64,000 nucleotides of DNA from Gilliamella sp. WF3-4 (GCF_001690275.1 NZ_LZGW01000001.1:124001-188000), one strand, 5' to 3'; positions 1-9,013 are shown, counted from the stretch's first letter. Notes: generated by a model from the sequence alone, not told the origin. Program-made: numbers and translations.

Positions 1-245
1 GATAAGCCTTCAATATGATCTACATCAGGTTTTTCCATTAGTGACAAAAACTGACGAGCATATGCCGATAAAGATTCAACATAACGTCGTTGACCTTCCG
101 CATATAGAGTATCAAATGCTAACGAAGATTTGCCCGATCCCGAAAGACCAGTAATTACAACTAGCTTATCTCTTGGAATGGTTACATTAATGTTTTTTAA
201 ATTATGCGTTCGCGCACCACGAATATCGATATCTTTGATTGACAT
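1..245 (-). CDS. uvrA: UvrA excinuclease subunit A, N-terminal fragment (cut by window edge)
   Basis: UvrA is the damage-recognition ATPase of the UvrABC nucleotide excision repair complex. Only the first 81 or so residues lie in the window; the gene runs off the left edge. Reading the minus strand from the ATG at 243-245 gives a start [18 protein letters not shown], then the ABC-type Walker A motif GLSGSGKSS and the sequence [17 protein letters not shown], all typical of UvrA. A CTG-N10-CAG LexA operator lies about 48 bp upstream, which fits SOS control as known for uvrA in enterobacteria. Identification from these motifs is secure; nothing can be said about the rest of the protein. Confidence 0.95.
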   Translation of the reverse strand, partial: MSIKDIDIRGARTHNLKNINVTIPRDKLVVITGLSGSGKSSLAFDTLYAEGQRRYVESLSAYARQFLSLMEKPDVDHIEGL

Positions 246-291
246 AGATCTCTTCTTATATGTGTTTTTAAACTAAATGAATAGAAAACCA

Positions 292-309
292 ACTGTATAT
301 TATACCAGT
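292..309. promoter_or_regulatory. LexA (SOS) box upstream of uvrA
   Basis: Positions 293-308 read CTGTATATTATACCAG, a perfect CTG-N10-CAG with an AT-rich alternating core, and the flanking bases extend the symmetry to ACTG...CAGT. This matches the gammaproteobacterial LexA operator. It lies about 48 bp before the uvrA start codon, where uvrA carries one in enterobacteria. The site is seen directly; LexA binding is inferred. Confidence 0.85.
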
Positions 310-433
310 GGCATTTAATTAAATATACTACTATATAGAGAAATGCATTAATTAAGTGTTTTTATACTCAAACACTAATTTTTCTGAAAATTTTAACAAA
401 ATACTTGTTGCACTTATTTGTTATAACATGAAT

Positions 434-461
434 AAAAACGGTCATTAATGACCGCTTTTTT
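434..461. terminator. Bidirectional Rho-independent terminator
   Basis: A perfect palindrome CGGTCATT/AATGACCG (439-454) is flanked by five A on the left and six T on the right, so it can terminate in both directions. On the minus strand it lies directly after the stop of the 2-keto-3-deoxygluconate kinase gene, its likely target. Confidence 0.85.
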
Positions 462-467
462 GCAAAT

Positions 468-1403
468 TTAATTGATTAATTTAGGTGTGGCATCAACGGG
501 AATAATTGCCCCTCGATATTGTATAACTGTACCAGCAACTAAATGACCTTGCAATGCTGATTGTGTTGGATTCTTTCCGTTTAAACGGGCAGCAAGATAA
601 CCAGCACTAAACGAATCACCAGCTGCTGTGGTATCAATTACATTTTCCTTTGCTATTTTATTAGCTGGAACTTCGAAACGACCTTCAGCAGAATCAATAA
701 TACAACTATCACTGCCACGTTTGATTACAATTTCAGTAACGCCAAACTGCTTTGTACGTTCAATGACTTGCTCATAAGGCAACTTGCCCCATAACAAATC
801 TTCATCATCTAACGTTAAGAATGCAATATCTGTATAGGATAAAATATCGGCATAAACACTACGAGCTAATTCAAGGCTACTCCATAAATGTGGACGGAAA
901 TTATTATCAAAGATGACTTTACCGCCATGAGATTTAACACGTTTTAAAAGTGCTAATAATTTAACAATACTTTCAGCATCTAAAATGGCAATACTAATAC
1001 CACTCAAATAGACATAATCACACTGAGTAATTTGTTGAATGATTTTATCTGCCTCAGATGATTTCAACCAAAATTTAGCGGCAGCATCATTGCGCCAATA
1101 ATAAAATGATCTTTCGCCCTGTTCATCAGTAACAATAGAATAAAGCCCAGGCAGTTTGTCAGGCATTTTTTGTACTAATTCCGTTTGAATATTTTCTTTT
1201 TGCCAACAATTTAACATCTCTTGACTAAAAGGATCAGTGCCAAGCGCTGTGACATAATAAATTGAAAAAACATTATCTTTTAATAAACGTGACAAATAAA
1301 CAGATGTATTAAGTGTATCACCACCAAAGCCTCGTGTAGTCGAATCTTGTCTCATTGAAAGTTCGATCATGCATTCGCCAATAACCGCAATTTTTGTTGC
1401 CAT
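468..1403 (-). CDS. kdgK: 2-dehydro-3-deoxygluconokinase (KDG kinase)
   Basis: A PfkB/ribokinase-family sugar kinase that phosphorylates 2-keto-3-deoxygluconate to KDPG, joining hexuronate and pectin breakdown to the Entner-Doudoroff aldolase step in the cytoplasm. The start IAVIGECMIELS, the GFGGDTLNTSVY substrate-side motif near residue 27 and the C-terminal PfkB signature DTTAAGDSFSAG (257-268, catalytic Asp263) agree closely with E. coli KdgK, as does the length of 311 residues. A YhcH-type gene ends 18 bp upstream on the same strand, so the two are probably co-transcribed. A strong hairpin terminator follows. No KDPG aldolase or uronate isomerase is in view. Confidence 0.93.
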   Translation of the reverse strand: MATKIAVIGECMIELSMRQDSTTRGFGGDTLNTSVYLSRLLKDNVFSIYYVTALGTDPFSQEMLNCWQKENIQTELVQKMPDKLPGLYSIVTDEQGERSFYYWRNDAAAKFWLKSSEADKIIQQITQCDYVYLSGISIAILDAESIVKLLALLKRVKSHGGKVIFDNNFRPHLWSSLELARSVYADILSYTDIAFLTLDDEDLLWGKLPYEQVIERTKQFGVTEIVIKRGSDSCIIDSAEGRFEVPANKIAKENVIDTTAAGDSFSAGYLAARLNGKNPTQSALQGHLVAGTVIQYRGAIIPVDATPKLIN

Positions 1404-1421
1404 AATATTTACCTAAGATCC

Positions 1422-1901
1422 TTATTCTAAATTTAAATAATCAAATGCAATTTTTACCACAACTTTACGAACAGTCACCATTTTGCCATCAATTGCGCAA
1501 AGTGGTTTATGCACTTCATGAGGAAAAAATACAATAAAATCGTTTGGTTGTAAAACTAATATGGTTTCTTCTTTCGGTGTTTCAATGAAAGCAATATCAT
1601 TTTCTGTTAATTTATCATCTAAAATTGTTGTGTGAGGCGGTAACGTGCACACTGCCATTCCTTCTTGTCCTTCTAAAACAATCTGAACGTCAATATATTT
1701 TTCATGATATTCTGGGTTAGCCTCGTTGATGTGACGTGGAGAATTATCCGATACCATAAAAAACATTTTATCGCCATCAATATCATAACGCCCTATAGGA
1801 GTATTCCTATTCACGTTATCTTTAATATATTCAATTGACTGTTTTATTTTTTCTGGAAGATAAGGAACTAACCTTAAATGATTGATATTACCTATAATCA
1901 T
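1422..1901 (-). CDS. YhcH/YjgK/YiaL family protein (DUF386 cupin-like)
   Basis: A 159-residue member of the YhcH/YjgK/YiaL family, cupin-fold proteins usually found with sugar, sialic acid or uronate catabolic genes; an anomerase-type role has been suggested for some members but the reaction here is unknown. The sequence shows the family features: a middle EYHEKYIDVQIVLEG segment and the metal-ligand-like FFPHEVHKP motif near the C terminus. The start has a good ribosome binding site (AAGGATC). It is the first gene of a pair with kdgK, which suggests that it handles a keto-deoxy sugar entering the same route; that is inference from position. Confidence 0.85.
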   Translation of the reverse strand: MIIGNINHLRLVPYLPEKIKQSIEYIKDNVNRNTPIGRYDIDGDKMFFMVSDNSPRHINEANPEYHEKYIDVQIVLEGQEGMAVCTLPPHTTILDDKLTENDIAFIETPKEETILVLQPNDFIVFFPHEVHKPLCAIDGKMVTVRKVVVKIAFDYLNLE

Positions 1902-2364
1902 GCTAAATGATCCTTAAAAATATTGATGAAGATTAATACTGATAATGGCATTAATTGCAACTAACTTACACTATGATAAAGCTAATTAAATTAATAAAGA
2001 GTATATACTTAAGTCGGCTGTTTTTGTAGATCATTTGCTAATAAGTTTTTATCGCCTTTTATAGTTTAGTCATCGCCTGTTTACGGTTATATGAGATACT
2101 AATGTAGAATAATCTACAAAAAACAAAACGAATACTTTATTGCGGTCAAGAAATATAGCGGCTACACCATAAAGAAAATCACCACCATTATCAACGTGTT
2201 AACATCAGTTGTTTAACCATTGAAAAATGGGTTACGCCAATTCTAAATTGGAAAAGATAATAACGAACTAGTTTATTGTAGAGTGTGGCGATAGTATTTC
2301 TTGCCCCCTTTTAACGGGTAAATGCGCAAACTCTGGCGCAGAGAGCCATAAACCACCATGCGTT
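1902..2364. other. Intergenic region with an 11-bp inverted repeat
   Basis: No coding region could be supported on either strand. It should hold the promoter of the yhcH-kdgK pair. A perfect 11-bp inverted repeat, TTTTTGTAGAT at 2021-2031 and ATCTACAAAAA at 2112-2122, brackets 102 bp; the right arm also forms a small hairpin by itself (GTAGA/TCTAC). This could be an operator, a terminator pair or a very small MITE-like unit. The stretch 2200-2360 is somewhat richer in G/C and may be a gene remnant, but no family was recognised. Confidence 0.4.
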
Positions 2365-2973
2365 TTATGGATATTTATAGATCCAAGTAATATTGGGATA
2401 ATTTGCAAATGCTTGGGGAAAGAGATAAAAACCACTTAATGTTGGAAAATGAGTATACTTCCATTCAACATTAAAATCAGGTTGGAATTTAATAATAGAA
2501 TCAAAAAGTAATGTTGTGCAATAAAGATGGGGTTGTTCTCTTGGTGCTAATATAAAAGCTTCTCCTTGTTTAATTAGAAGGTCATTGGCAATTTGCGATC
2601 GCTGCACATCAGACAAAAAATTAGGTCTTGCTATAGCATATTTTTCAGCTAATTCAGGAGTAATAAATTCGTTTAAGGTTGACACAATTACTTGATTGAG
2701 GCGATTATTATCATCACTTGTTGTAGCGTGGATAATTTTAATCTCTGGCTGAATTGATATAATCATACCAATATGTGAGAAATCACCGCCACCTAACTGA
2801 TTGACAATAAAACTATCGGTTTGTATACCTTTCCTAAAAACCCAGTCTCCTACTTTTATAGAATAAGGCAATTCAATGGTTTGATTGGAAGAAGAAGCAA
2901 GCTGATTAGCAAATGCAAAATTTATCAGCATGAGAAAAATAATAGGAAAGAAACGGTAATATTTCATCAACAT
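2365..2973 (-). CDS. YiiX/YebB-like permuted papain-like (NlpC/P60-type) cysteine hydrolase, exported
   Basis: A 202-residue protein with an N-terminal signal peptide (hydrophobic FFPIIFLMLINFAFA) followed by a circularly permuted NlpC/P60 papain-like domain. The start motif GDWVFRKG, the catalytic His67 in GGDFSHIGMI and Cys152 in LYCTTLLFD are in the order expected for the YiiX/YebB family. Members are amidase-like hydrolases of the envelope whose substrates (lipid or peptidoglycan amides) are mostly undefined. Two start codons six bases apart are possible (MLMK); the sequence does not decide between them. It stands alone, with a palindromic terminator just upstream belonging to the next minus-strand gene. 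Confidence 0.8.
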   Translation of the reverse strand: MLMKYYRFFPIIFLMLINFAFANQLASSSNQTIELPYSIKVGDWVFRKGIQTDSFIVNQLGGGDFSHIGMIISIQPEIKIIHATTSDDNNRLNQVIVSTLNEFITPELAEKYAIARPNFLSDVQRSQIANDLLIKQGEAFILAPREQPHLYCTTLLFDSIIKFQPDFNVEWKYTHFPTLSGFYLFPQAFANYPNITWIYKYP

Positions 2974-2985
2974 TGTTTCACAATT

Positions 2986-3010
2986 AAAAAGGGTAAAATT
3001 TTACCCTTTT
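2986..3010. terminator. Palindromic terminator between lipoprotein gene and YiiX-like gene
   Basis: The perfect palindrome GGGTAAAATTTTACCC (2991-3006) has five A to its left and four T to its right. On the minus strand it lies after the stop of the DUF4878 lipoprotein gene and gives a stem followed by T residues. Confidence 0.75.
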
Positions 3011-3046
3011 ATCATTTCTAACATAACAATTAACATTAGCTATAAT

Positions 3047-3469
3047 TTATATTTTCATATTAATTAACCATTTACCATCAACTTTGATTAATGAGATGTT
3101 TTTTTCATCTTTTTTAGTATTATCTTTGAAAGAAGCGATAGCTTGTACTTTAGCCATTGTTTTTTCATCATTGGTATATTCTGCAGGTGCTGTTTCGACT
3201 TTATCAAAACCACCATGTTCATCGGCAAACGCTTTCCCTCTTTTAAGCGCTTCTTGCATTTTACTTTTCATAAGCGTTGTCATATCTATATCTTTGCTAT
3301 CTTCTTTAGGAAAATAGATCAGATCCATAACGGTATCTAAATCACCTTTGTAGATTGCTGTGATAAATTTTTCTGCTACTTGTTCTGGTGTTTTTTCTGA
3401 TGAACAAGCTGTTACCATCAGGGCTAGTAAAAACACACTAAAAAATTTAATAATTGTTTTCATTTTCAT
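3047..3469 (-). CDS. DUF4878 family lipoprotein
   Basis: A 140-residue lipoprotein: signal peptide with lipobox VTAC and lipidated Cys22, then a small alpha+beta domain of the DUF4878 (NTF2/lumazine-binding-like) type, with PEQVAEKFITAIYKGDLD after the linker and a C-terminal ISLIKVDGKWLINMKI strand pair. Such proteins are envelope lipoproteins of unknown function. There is no Asp after the lipid Cys (CSSEK), so the outer membrane is the expected destination by the Lol rule. It is monocistronic, with its own terminator. The family call rests on the pattern at both ends. Confidence 0.8.
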   Translation of the reverse strand: MKMKTIIKFFSVFLLALMVTACSSEKTPEQVAEKFITAIYKGDLDTVMDLIYFPKEDSKDIDMTTLMKSKMQEALKRGKAFADEHGGFDKVETAPAEYTNDEKTMAKVQAIASFKDNTKKDEKNISLIKVDGKWLINMKI

Positions 3470-3619
3470 TCCTATTATAGATTTATTTAAATTTATAAGT
3501 GCTTTCCTAGATAAAATAAAAATGTAGATAAATTAAAAAATGGCATCTAAGGAAAGTGACAAAAATGATACTATGTAATTACCTAAAAAAAAAGCAATTT
3601 CATTAAAGCACAAAAATGG

Positions 3620-4327
3620 TTATTTGAAATTTAATAAGATATTTTGCCAATTAGGATCGAGCGTAGCTTTTAATATTACTTGCTTTTGTTCAATAGGGTG
3701 TGTGATTTTCAGTGTATGGGCATGAAGCATTAATCGTTTAATACCGAAATAATCAGCAAATGCTCGGTTTTGATGAAGGTCGCCGTGTTTACTGTCCCCT
3801 AAAATAGGGTGAAAAATATGTTTCATATGGCGTCTTAATTGATGTTTACGACCTGTTTGTGGTTTTAATTCGACAAAACTGTATCTTACGCTATCAAATT
3901 TCCTCACTTTAATGGGTATTTCAATTTTGCTAATACCTCGGTAAAAAGTCACTGCATTTTGTGCTGGCTTGTTTTTATCAGAAAATTTATCGGCGATTTT
4001 ATCTAATTCCTCAACTAAAGGATAATCGATTATAGCTTCACCTTCCACGTAACCTCGCACAATGGCATAATAAGTTTTTTCAATTTGCTTCGTTGCAAAT
4101 TGTTCAGACATTATTCGTGCTATATCGCTAGAGAGCGCAAATAATAGTACTCCTGATGTTGGTCGATCAAGCCGATGAACGGGAAACACATGTTGACCTA
4201 TCTGATCTCGCAAAGTTTGCATAACAACAACCGTTTCATGTTTATCTAGCCAACTGCGATGTACAAGCCAACCAGATGGCTTGTTAATAGCGATTAGATT
4301 GTCATCTTGGTAAATAATTTCAAACAT
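3620..4327 (-). CDS. truC: tRNA pseudouridine(65) synthase TruC
   Basis: An RluA/RsuA-superfamily pseudouridine synthase that isomerises U65 of tRNA-Ile and tRNA-Asp. The 235-residue protein opens with FEIIYQDDNLIAINKPSGWLVH and contains the catalytic motif HRLDRPTSG with Asp54; the second family motif lies at ELKPQTGRKHQLRRHMKH. Length and the Trp-rich loop near residue 26 agree with E. coli TruC rather than the longer RluA/C/D enzymes, and there is no S4 domain. The neighbouring ybhA gene lies 24 bp upstream on the same strand, so a two-gene transcript is possible. Confidence 0.93.
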   Translation of the reverse strand: MFEIIYQDDNLIAINKPSGWLVHRSWLDKHETVVVMQTLRDQIGQHVFPVHRLDRPTSGVLLFALSSDIARIMSEQFATKQIEKTYYAIVRGYVEGEAIIDYPLVEELDKIADKFSDKNKPAQNAVTFYRGISKIEIPIKVRKFDSVRYSFVELKPQTGRKHQLRRHMKHIFHPILGDSKHGDLHQNRAFADYFGIKRLMLHAHTLKITHPIEQKQVILKATLDPNWQNILLNFK

Positions 4328-4351
4328 ATTTTATTATTACTAACTAATCAA

Positions 4352-5170
4352 TTATAAAAAGAGTTTCTCTAGTTCTATTGCGATGCTTGGGCTATTATTA
4401 TCGCCAATGGCATAACTTGCTTTAGCTTTCACTTCATCATCAGCGTTCCCCATTGCAATTCCTAATCCAGCAACAGATAACATACTGATGTCATTATAAC
4501 TATCGCCAAAAGCAATTATTTCACTTAGATCAATATTTTCGTGCTTTGCCCAATGCGTTAAACCATTACCCTTGGTATTGCCTTTCACTGCAACATCCGC
4601 TCTATTTGACCAAGACCATTCACATGAAAACATATCTAATGCCTCTACTGCATTTGAAAACTGTTGCAATGCAGATATATTATGGCTACTTGTGGCAAAT
4701 TTGAAAATTGAAGCAGATTCATCTATCAGTTTTTCAAAGCTATTCACTTTTTTGATTTCTGGTTGTAAAAAGGTTGGTAATGTATTAACCCACTTAAAAA
4801 AGCTTTCAAGATGATCATCAAGGACTTCATAAGTCATCGATTGATCAGTATAAATTAAAGTATGTATCTTATACTGATTAACTAACTCCAATAATGTTTT
4901 TGCTTGATCTTTTGTCATTGGTTTTCCCGCAAACAATTGCTCATTTTCAAAATTGTAAAGATAAGAGCCATTACAGCAAATTGCTGGCGTCGATAAGTTA
5001 AGTTGGTAATAATAAGGATAAATTACAGAATGATGGCGCCCTGAAACTAAAATCACTTTTACACCTTGATCGCTTATTTTTTTGATCATATTGACTGTTT
5101 CTGGCAGAACTAAACGATTACTAGTAAGTAATGTACCATCCATATCAAAGGCAACGGCTTTATATTTCAT
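4352..5170 (-). CDS. ybhA: HAD-superfamily (Cof type) sugar/pyridoxal phosphatase YbhA
   Basis: A 272-residue Cof-type HAD phosphatase, the same length as E. coli YbhA, which hydrolyses pyridoxal 5'-phosphate and fructose 1,6-bisphosphate. Motif I is FDMDGTLLT (nucleophile Asp9, acid Asp11), motif II SGRHH, motif III KGNTKG and motif IV GDSYNDISML. The stretches TPAICCNGSYLY and CEWSWSNRADVA are specific to the YbhA branch. The substrate is inferred from the homologue. It shares orientation and a short gap with truC. Its 5' flank carries a short tandem repeat. Confidence 0.88.
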   Translation of the reverse strand: MKYKAVAFDMDGTLLTSNRLVLPETVNMIKKISDQGVKVILVSGRHHSVIYPYYYQLNLSTPAICCNGSYLYNFENEQLFAGKPMTKDQAKTLLELVNQYKIHTLIYTDQSMTYEVLDDHLESFFKWVNTLPTFLQPEIKKVNSFEKLIDESASIFKFATSSHNISALQQFSNAVEALDMFSCEWSWSNRADVAVKGNTKGNGLTHWAKHENIDLSEIIAFGDSYNDISMLSVAGLGIAMGNADDEVKAKASYAIGDNNSPSIAIELEKLFL

Positions 5171-5203
5171 ATTTATCCTCTTTGCATAATTATTATGGTC
5201 TAG

Positions 5204-5268
5204 CTAATCATCGCATAACTAACTATTATATAACTAACTAATCATATAACTAACTAATCACATAACTA
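5204..5268. repeat. About 16-bp tandem repeat, four imperfect copies
   Basis: The gap between ybhA and recR contains successive units of the form ACTAATCATATAACTA, with slightly different copies (ATCATCGCATAACTA, ACTATTATATAACTA, ACTAATCATATAACTA, ACTAATCACATAACTA). The unit carries no obvious protein site. It lies just upstream of ybhA, so copy-number changes could alter its 5' region. Confidence 0.75.
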
Positions 5269-5308
5269 ATATGCTATATGATAAACTAGGCCACGAGATC
5301 AAGTCACA

Positions 5309-5914
5309 CTAAAACTCTATTTTTTGACGACCAATAAATGAATGAGAAAGTGTTGTACCATCAACCATTTCGAGTTCACCACCAACTGGTACACCATGAG
5401 CAATTCGAGTTGCTGTTACATTAAACTCTGCGCACATTTGTGCAATGTAATTAGCTGTCACATCGCCTTCAACGGTTGGGTTAGTGGCTAAAATGACTTC
5501 ATTAATTGGTTCTGATGCTAGTTTGATTTTTAATAAATCAAGGCCAATGTCGTTAGGGCCGATACCATCTAATGGTGATAAGTGGCCTAATAATACAAAA
5601 TAACGACCACTATACTGCCCAGTTTGTTCAATGGCAACGATATCAACTGGTGTTTCGACCACACAAAGCTGTCCGCTACTTTGACGGCGAGCATTTTTAC
5701 AAATAGAACAAATATTTTGCTCGGTGAATGTTCGACACTCTTTACAATGGCCTATATTTATCATTGCCTCATGCAATTCATGAGCCAATTTAATACCGCC
5801 TTGTCGATTTCGTTGTAATAAATGAAAGGCCATTCGTTGTGCTGATTTTGGACCAACACCAGGTAAACAACGCAGTGCTTCCATAAGAGATTCTAGTAAT
5901 GGACTTATTTGCAT
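5309..5914 (-). CDS. recR: Recombination mediator RecR
   Basis: RecR acts with RecO and RecF to load RecA on SSB-coated single-stranded DNA. The 201-residue protein has the N-terminal helix-hairpin-helix ([20 protein letters not shown]), a four-Cys zinc finger (Cys57, Cys60, Cys69, Cys72), the TOPRIM domain starting at [10 protein letters not shown] with the acidic EGDVTA segment, and the C-terminal [12 protein letters not shown] Walker B-like motif. The usual partners dnaX and ybaB are not adjacent; the gene stands alone, with 204 bp separating it from plsY. Confidence 0.96.
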   Translation of the reverse strand: MQISPLLESLMEALRCLPGVGPKSAQRMAFHLLQRNRQGGIKLAHELHEAMINIGHCKECRTFTEQNICSICKNARRQSSGQLCVVETPVDIVAIEQTGQYSGRYFVLLGHLSPLDGIGPNDIGLDLLKIKLASEPINEVILATNPTVEGDVTANYIAQMCAEFNVTATRIAHGVPVGGELEMVDGTTLSHSFIGRQKIEF

Positions 5915-6118
5915 GAATTAATCTATTTCTCGCAGATTTAAATTGTTAGGTTAATAATACCTTATTTTCAATAATCTATTAAATAAGAATTATTTTAAAG
6001 GTGTATTTAATGTTGGTGAAAATTGAAAAATTGTAGGCAAATTCGTAGGCACAATAGTACTTAGTTGACAACAATTTACATAATAAATTGTTAAATCTAT
6101 ACTTATTATTGATAGATT

Positions 6119-6724
6119 TTAGTCATTTTTTATTTTTGCACGATGATAACTTTTTAATTCATCACCTTTTAAAAGGCGTGCAATATTACTATTATGGCGA
6201 ATAATAATCAAACATGAAAGCATAGAAACGGGTAAAGTAAGCTCAGGTCTAAATAGCCAAACATAAAAAGGTGCCATAAGAAAGCCAACAATCGCAGCCA
6301 CAGATGAATAGCCAGTAATCAATAGCGCCAGTAACCAAGTCAGAATAAAACAACCTGTAAAATCAAAACCTATTGGAATCATCATACCTAAGGCAGTTGC
6401 AACGCCTTTGCCACCACGAAAATGAAAAAAACAGGGAAAGATATGTCCTAAACAAGCAAAAATACCAATAATCCCTAAAAAGAAAGGTGTCACTCCAAGC
6501 CGATAAGCTATATAAACGGGAATGGCACCTTTCAACATATCAAAAATTAAAACAAAAATAGCGGGTAATTTGCCATTCAATCGTAAAATATTGGTTGCTC
6601 CAGGGTTATGTGAGCCATGTTCAGAAGGATCAGGCAACTGCATGATTCGGCTGATAATTATAGCTCCAGAAAGTGATCCCCCAAGATAGGCAATGATAAT
6701 CATCAATATAATTTGTAATATCAA
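6119..6724 (-). CDS. plsY: Glycerol-3-phosphate acyltransferase PlsY
   Basis: An inner-membrane acyltransferase that uses acyl-phosphate to acylate glycerol 3-phosphate, the first committed step of phospholipid synthesis. The 201 residues form about five membrane segments and carry the family motifs: HGSHNPGATNILR (residues about 36-48), the FRGGKGVATALG loop (about 102-113) and RHNSNIARLLKGDE near the C terminus. Length and topology match E. coli PlsY (YgiH). No phospholipid partner gene is adjacent. Confidence 0.95.
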   Translation of the reverse strand: MILQIILMIIIAYLGGSLSGAIIISRIMQLPDPSEHGSHNPGATNILRLNGKLPAIFVLIFDMLKGAIPVYIAYRLGVTPFFLGIIGIFACLGHIFPCFFHFRGGKGVATALGMMIPIGFDFTGCFILTWLLALLITGYSSVAAIVGFLMAPFYVWLFRPELTLPVSMLSCLIIIRHNSNIARLLKGDELKSYHRAKIKND

Positions 6725-7260
6725 AATACAACTCCTTTACTTCTTATAATAATCTTTATTTAATTTAGCATTTAAGTTGTTTGATAACCTAAATGGGAAA
6801 GTTAGAAATGAAGCAAACAGAACAATAATCATAAGTAGCTACTTTCTTGTTGAGCTGTTGGTTAGAATAACCTAATTTTTCATTAGTAACTTTTTCATTA
6901 GTAACATTGCTCATTATTGGGGGGAAAAACTAAATTTGTTATAAAGTATTAAAAAAGAAAGCAGAGACATAAAATCCCCTTTAAATAGTAGCTTGAAGTT
7001 ATCTATTTTTAATACTGTAAGCATAACATTTACATTCGTGTTTGCATATAAATTACCATGGTTTTTCAATTGACCATTTAATCTATTGAGATATTAATTA
7101 TAAGTAACGCTATTTCTAATTAAAGTCATATGTATAATGACTAAGAAACGATTGTTGTATTCTTAACTAAGGTAGCTTGTTTTCTATTGATTTACGAATT
7201 TATTGTTGGTATTTTGTGCGATCATAACCTGCTATTTTGTTAACTAAAAATATTAATCAT
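6725..7260. other. Intergenic region upstream of the broken DUF2867 gene
   Basis: No gene or RNA could be supported here. It must hold the plsY promoter (leftward) and a promoter for the DUF2867 gene (rightward). One weak rightward candidate is TTGACC at 7070-7075 with TATTAA at 7092-7097 (16-bp spacing); nothing stronger was seen. Confidence 0.3.
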
Positions 7261-7782
7261 ATGAGCAGAAAACAAGAAAATATTAAAAAAACACGCCAGA
7301 TATTGCCGAGTAATGCTACTTTAATTGCAAATGAAATAGATTACTTAGATTACCAGAAAAAAGCGATTTCTAAAAATCTGACCGCATATCAAGCCTATGA
7401 AATAATGACATCTCACTAACCTAAATGGTTAGAAATACTCTTTAGAATAAGGGATTGTTTAGTGAAAGCAGTTGGTATTAAGCCTATTAACGGTTTTAGC
7501 CGTTCTCGAAAAGAGAATCATGATTCAAATTTAAACAATATGGTTCATTTTTTTACTATTACAGAGGAAACCGACAATAAACTTACATTAGTTGTAAAAG
7601 ATTCCCATTTGGATGTTTGTGTCTGCATTATTGTTATAGATGAGCACGATAATTCAAATAAAAATACATTATATTTAATTGCCTCAGTTAAAAATCATAA
7701 TATTTGGGGTAAATTATATATGTTGCCAGTTTCTATTTTACATCCTTATATTGTTAAAAGATTATTTCGAAATATTAAATAA
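7261..7782 (+). pseudogene. DUF2867 family gene interrupted by an in-frame TAA
   Basis: Two short open frames (ATG at 7261 to TAA at 7417-7419, and a second from GTG 7462 to 7782) are in the same reading frame, and the bases between them also read on: after the TAA the frame gives PKWLEILFRIRDCLVKAVG and runs into the second part. Joined, they form a protein of about 173 residues with the layout of DUF2867: an N-terminal region ending in AYEIMTSH, the PxWLExLFRIRD core, then the C-terminal HNIWGKLYMLPVSILHPYI segment typical of the family. TAA at codon 53 can arise from CAA (Gln) by one change. The simplest reading is a recent nonsense mutation; a sequencing error or readthrough is possible. 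The ribosome binding site is weak. Confidence 0.75.
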
Positions 7783-8010
7783 TGATAGATATATCTACAC
7801 CGTTACATATATAACAATATTATTGTTATTTAAGAAAATATTAAAGTATTTCACATGCTATAAATTTTTAGCTTTTATTGCGTTTGTTTTATGAACAGAT
7901 TTTATTTGTTATAAACATTTGCTATTATTTAACCAATACAAGTAAATGCCCTATAACGATTTGTTACTTCGTTTAGATTTGTTATAAACCGTGTTAAAAA
8001 GGTGTTATTC

Positions 8011-9000
8011 ATGAAACAAATAAGCAGAAAATGGGTTATTATTGCTGTTGTGGTTGTTGCTATCGTTTTTATTTTATGGCAGCAGTTAAAAACTGATGGA
8101 TATGGCTCGAATTTTATTAGTGGTAATGGGCGTATTGAAGCAACGGAAATCAATATTTCAACTAAACTAGCGGGTAGAATCGAAAAAATTAACGTTGATG
8201 AAGGCGATTTTGTCAAGGTAGGGCAACCACTAGTGGTTATGCAAACTGATACCTTACAAGCACAATTAAATGAAGCCCAAGCTCAACATCGACAAGCTAT
8301 GAGTGATAAAGTTGTTGCTTTAGCGGCTGTTACTCAAAAAGAGAGTGATTTGGATATTGCTAATAAACATTTACAACGTACTCAAGAACTTTATCAAAAA
8401 GGGGCGATTTCGGTTCAGCAATTTGATGATGATACCGCTAAAGTCAATAGTGCAAAGGCGGTGTTAGATTCAGCTAAATCACAAGTTACCACTGCCGATG
8501 CGGCGATTGAAGTTGCGCAGGCAAATATCAATGAAATTCAAGCGAATATTAATGACAGCACCTTAATTGCTCCTGTTGATGGACGTATTCAATATCGTAT
8601 TGCGCAACTGGGGGAAGTTTTACCTTCAGGTGGTAAGGTATTGAATCTGGTTAATCTGTCCGACGTTTATTTAACATTCTTTTTGCCAGAAACAGTCGCT
8701 GGTAAAGTTGGTATTGGTGACGAAGTAAGACTGGTTCTTGATGCTTTACCCGATAAAGCGATTTCAGCCAAAATATCATTTGTATCAAGTGTTGCTCAAT
8801 TTACGCCAAAAACAGTTGAAACAAAAGATGAACGTCAAAAATTGATGTTTAGAGTTAAAGCACAATTAGATCCTCAATTATTAAAATGCTTTATTTCTCA
8901 AGTTAAAACGGGATTACCTGGCATTGCTTGGGTTAGGTTAGATACGAATACACCATGGCCAGCCGGCTTATCTGATGTTGCAAAATGTCCAACAAAATAA
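8011..9000 (+). CDS. yhiI: HlyD-family membrane fusion protein (YhiI-like)
   Basis: A periplasmic adaptor anchored by one N-terminal membrane segment ([16 protein letters not shown]). It has the biotinyl-lipoyl-like first half-motif ([37 protein letters not shown]), a long coiled-coil hairpin of about 110 residues rich in Ala, Gln and Lys, and the second half-motif ([25 protein letters not shown]). The ATG at 8011 is preferred to a GTG nine bases earlier because AAAAAGG lies 8 bp before it. rbbA starts 13 bp after the stop and yhhJ follows, the E. coli yhiI-rbbA-yhhJ order. It probably links the ABC permeases to an outer-membrane partner not encoded here. Confidence 0.9.
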   Translation: MKQISRKWVIIAVVVVAIVFILWQQLKTDGYGSNFISGNGRIEATEINISTKLAGRIEKINVDEGDFVKVGQPLVVMQTDTLQAQLNEAQAQHRQAMSDKVVALAAVTQKESDLDIANKHLQRTQELYQKGAISVQQFDDDTAKVNSAKAVLDSAKSQVTTADAAIEVAQANINEIQANINDSTLIAPVDGRIQYRIAQLGEVLPSGGKVLNLVNLSDVYLTFFLPETVAGKVGIGDEVRLVLDALPDKAISAKISFVSSVAQFTPKTVETKDERQKLMFRVKAQLDPQLLKCFISQVKTGLPGIAWVRLDTNTPWPAGLSDVAKCPTK

Positions 9001-9013
9001 TTGGAGACAGCAT

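Noticed and set aside
8975-9013. Extra N-terminal codons of rbbA starting inside yhiI
   Set aside because: The ATG at 9014 has a proper binding site and matches the E. coli start; the earlier frame lies within yhiI.
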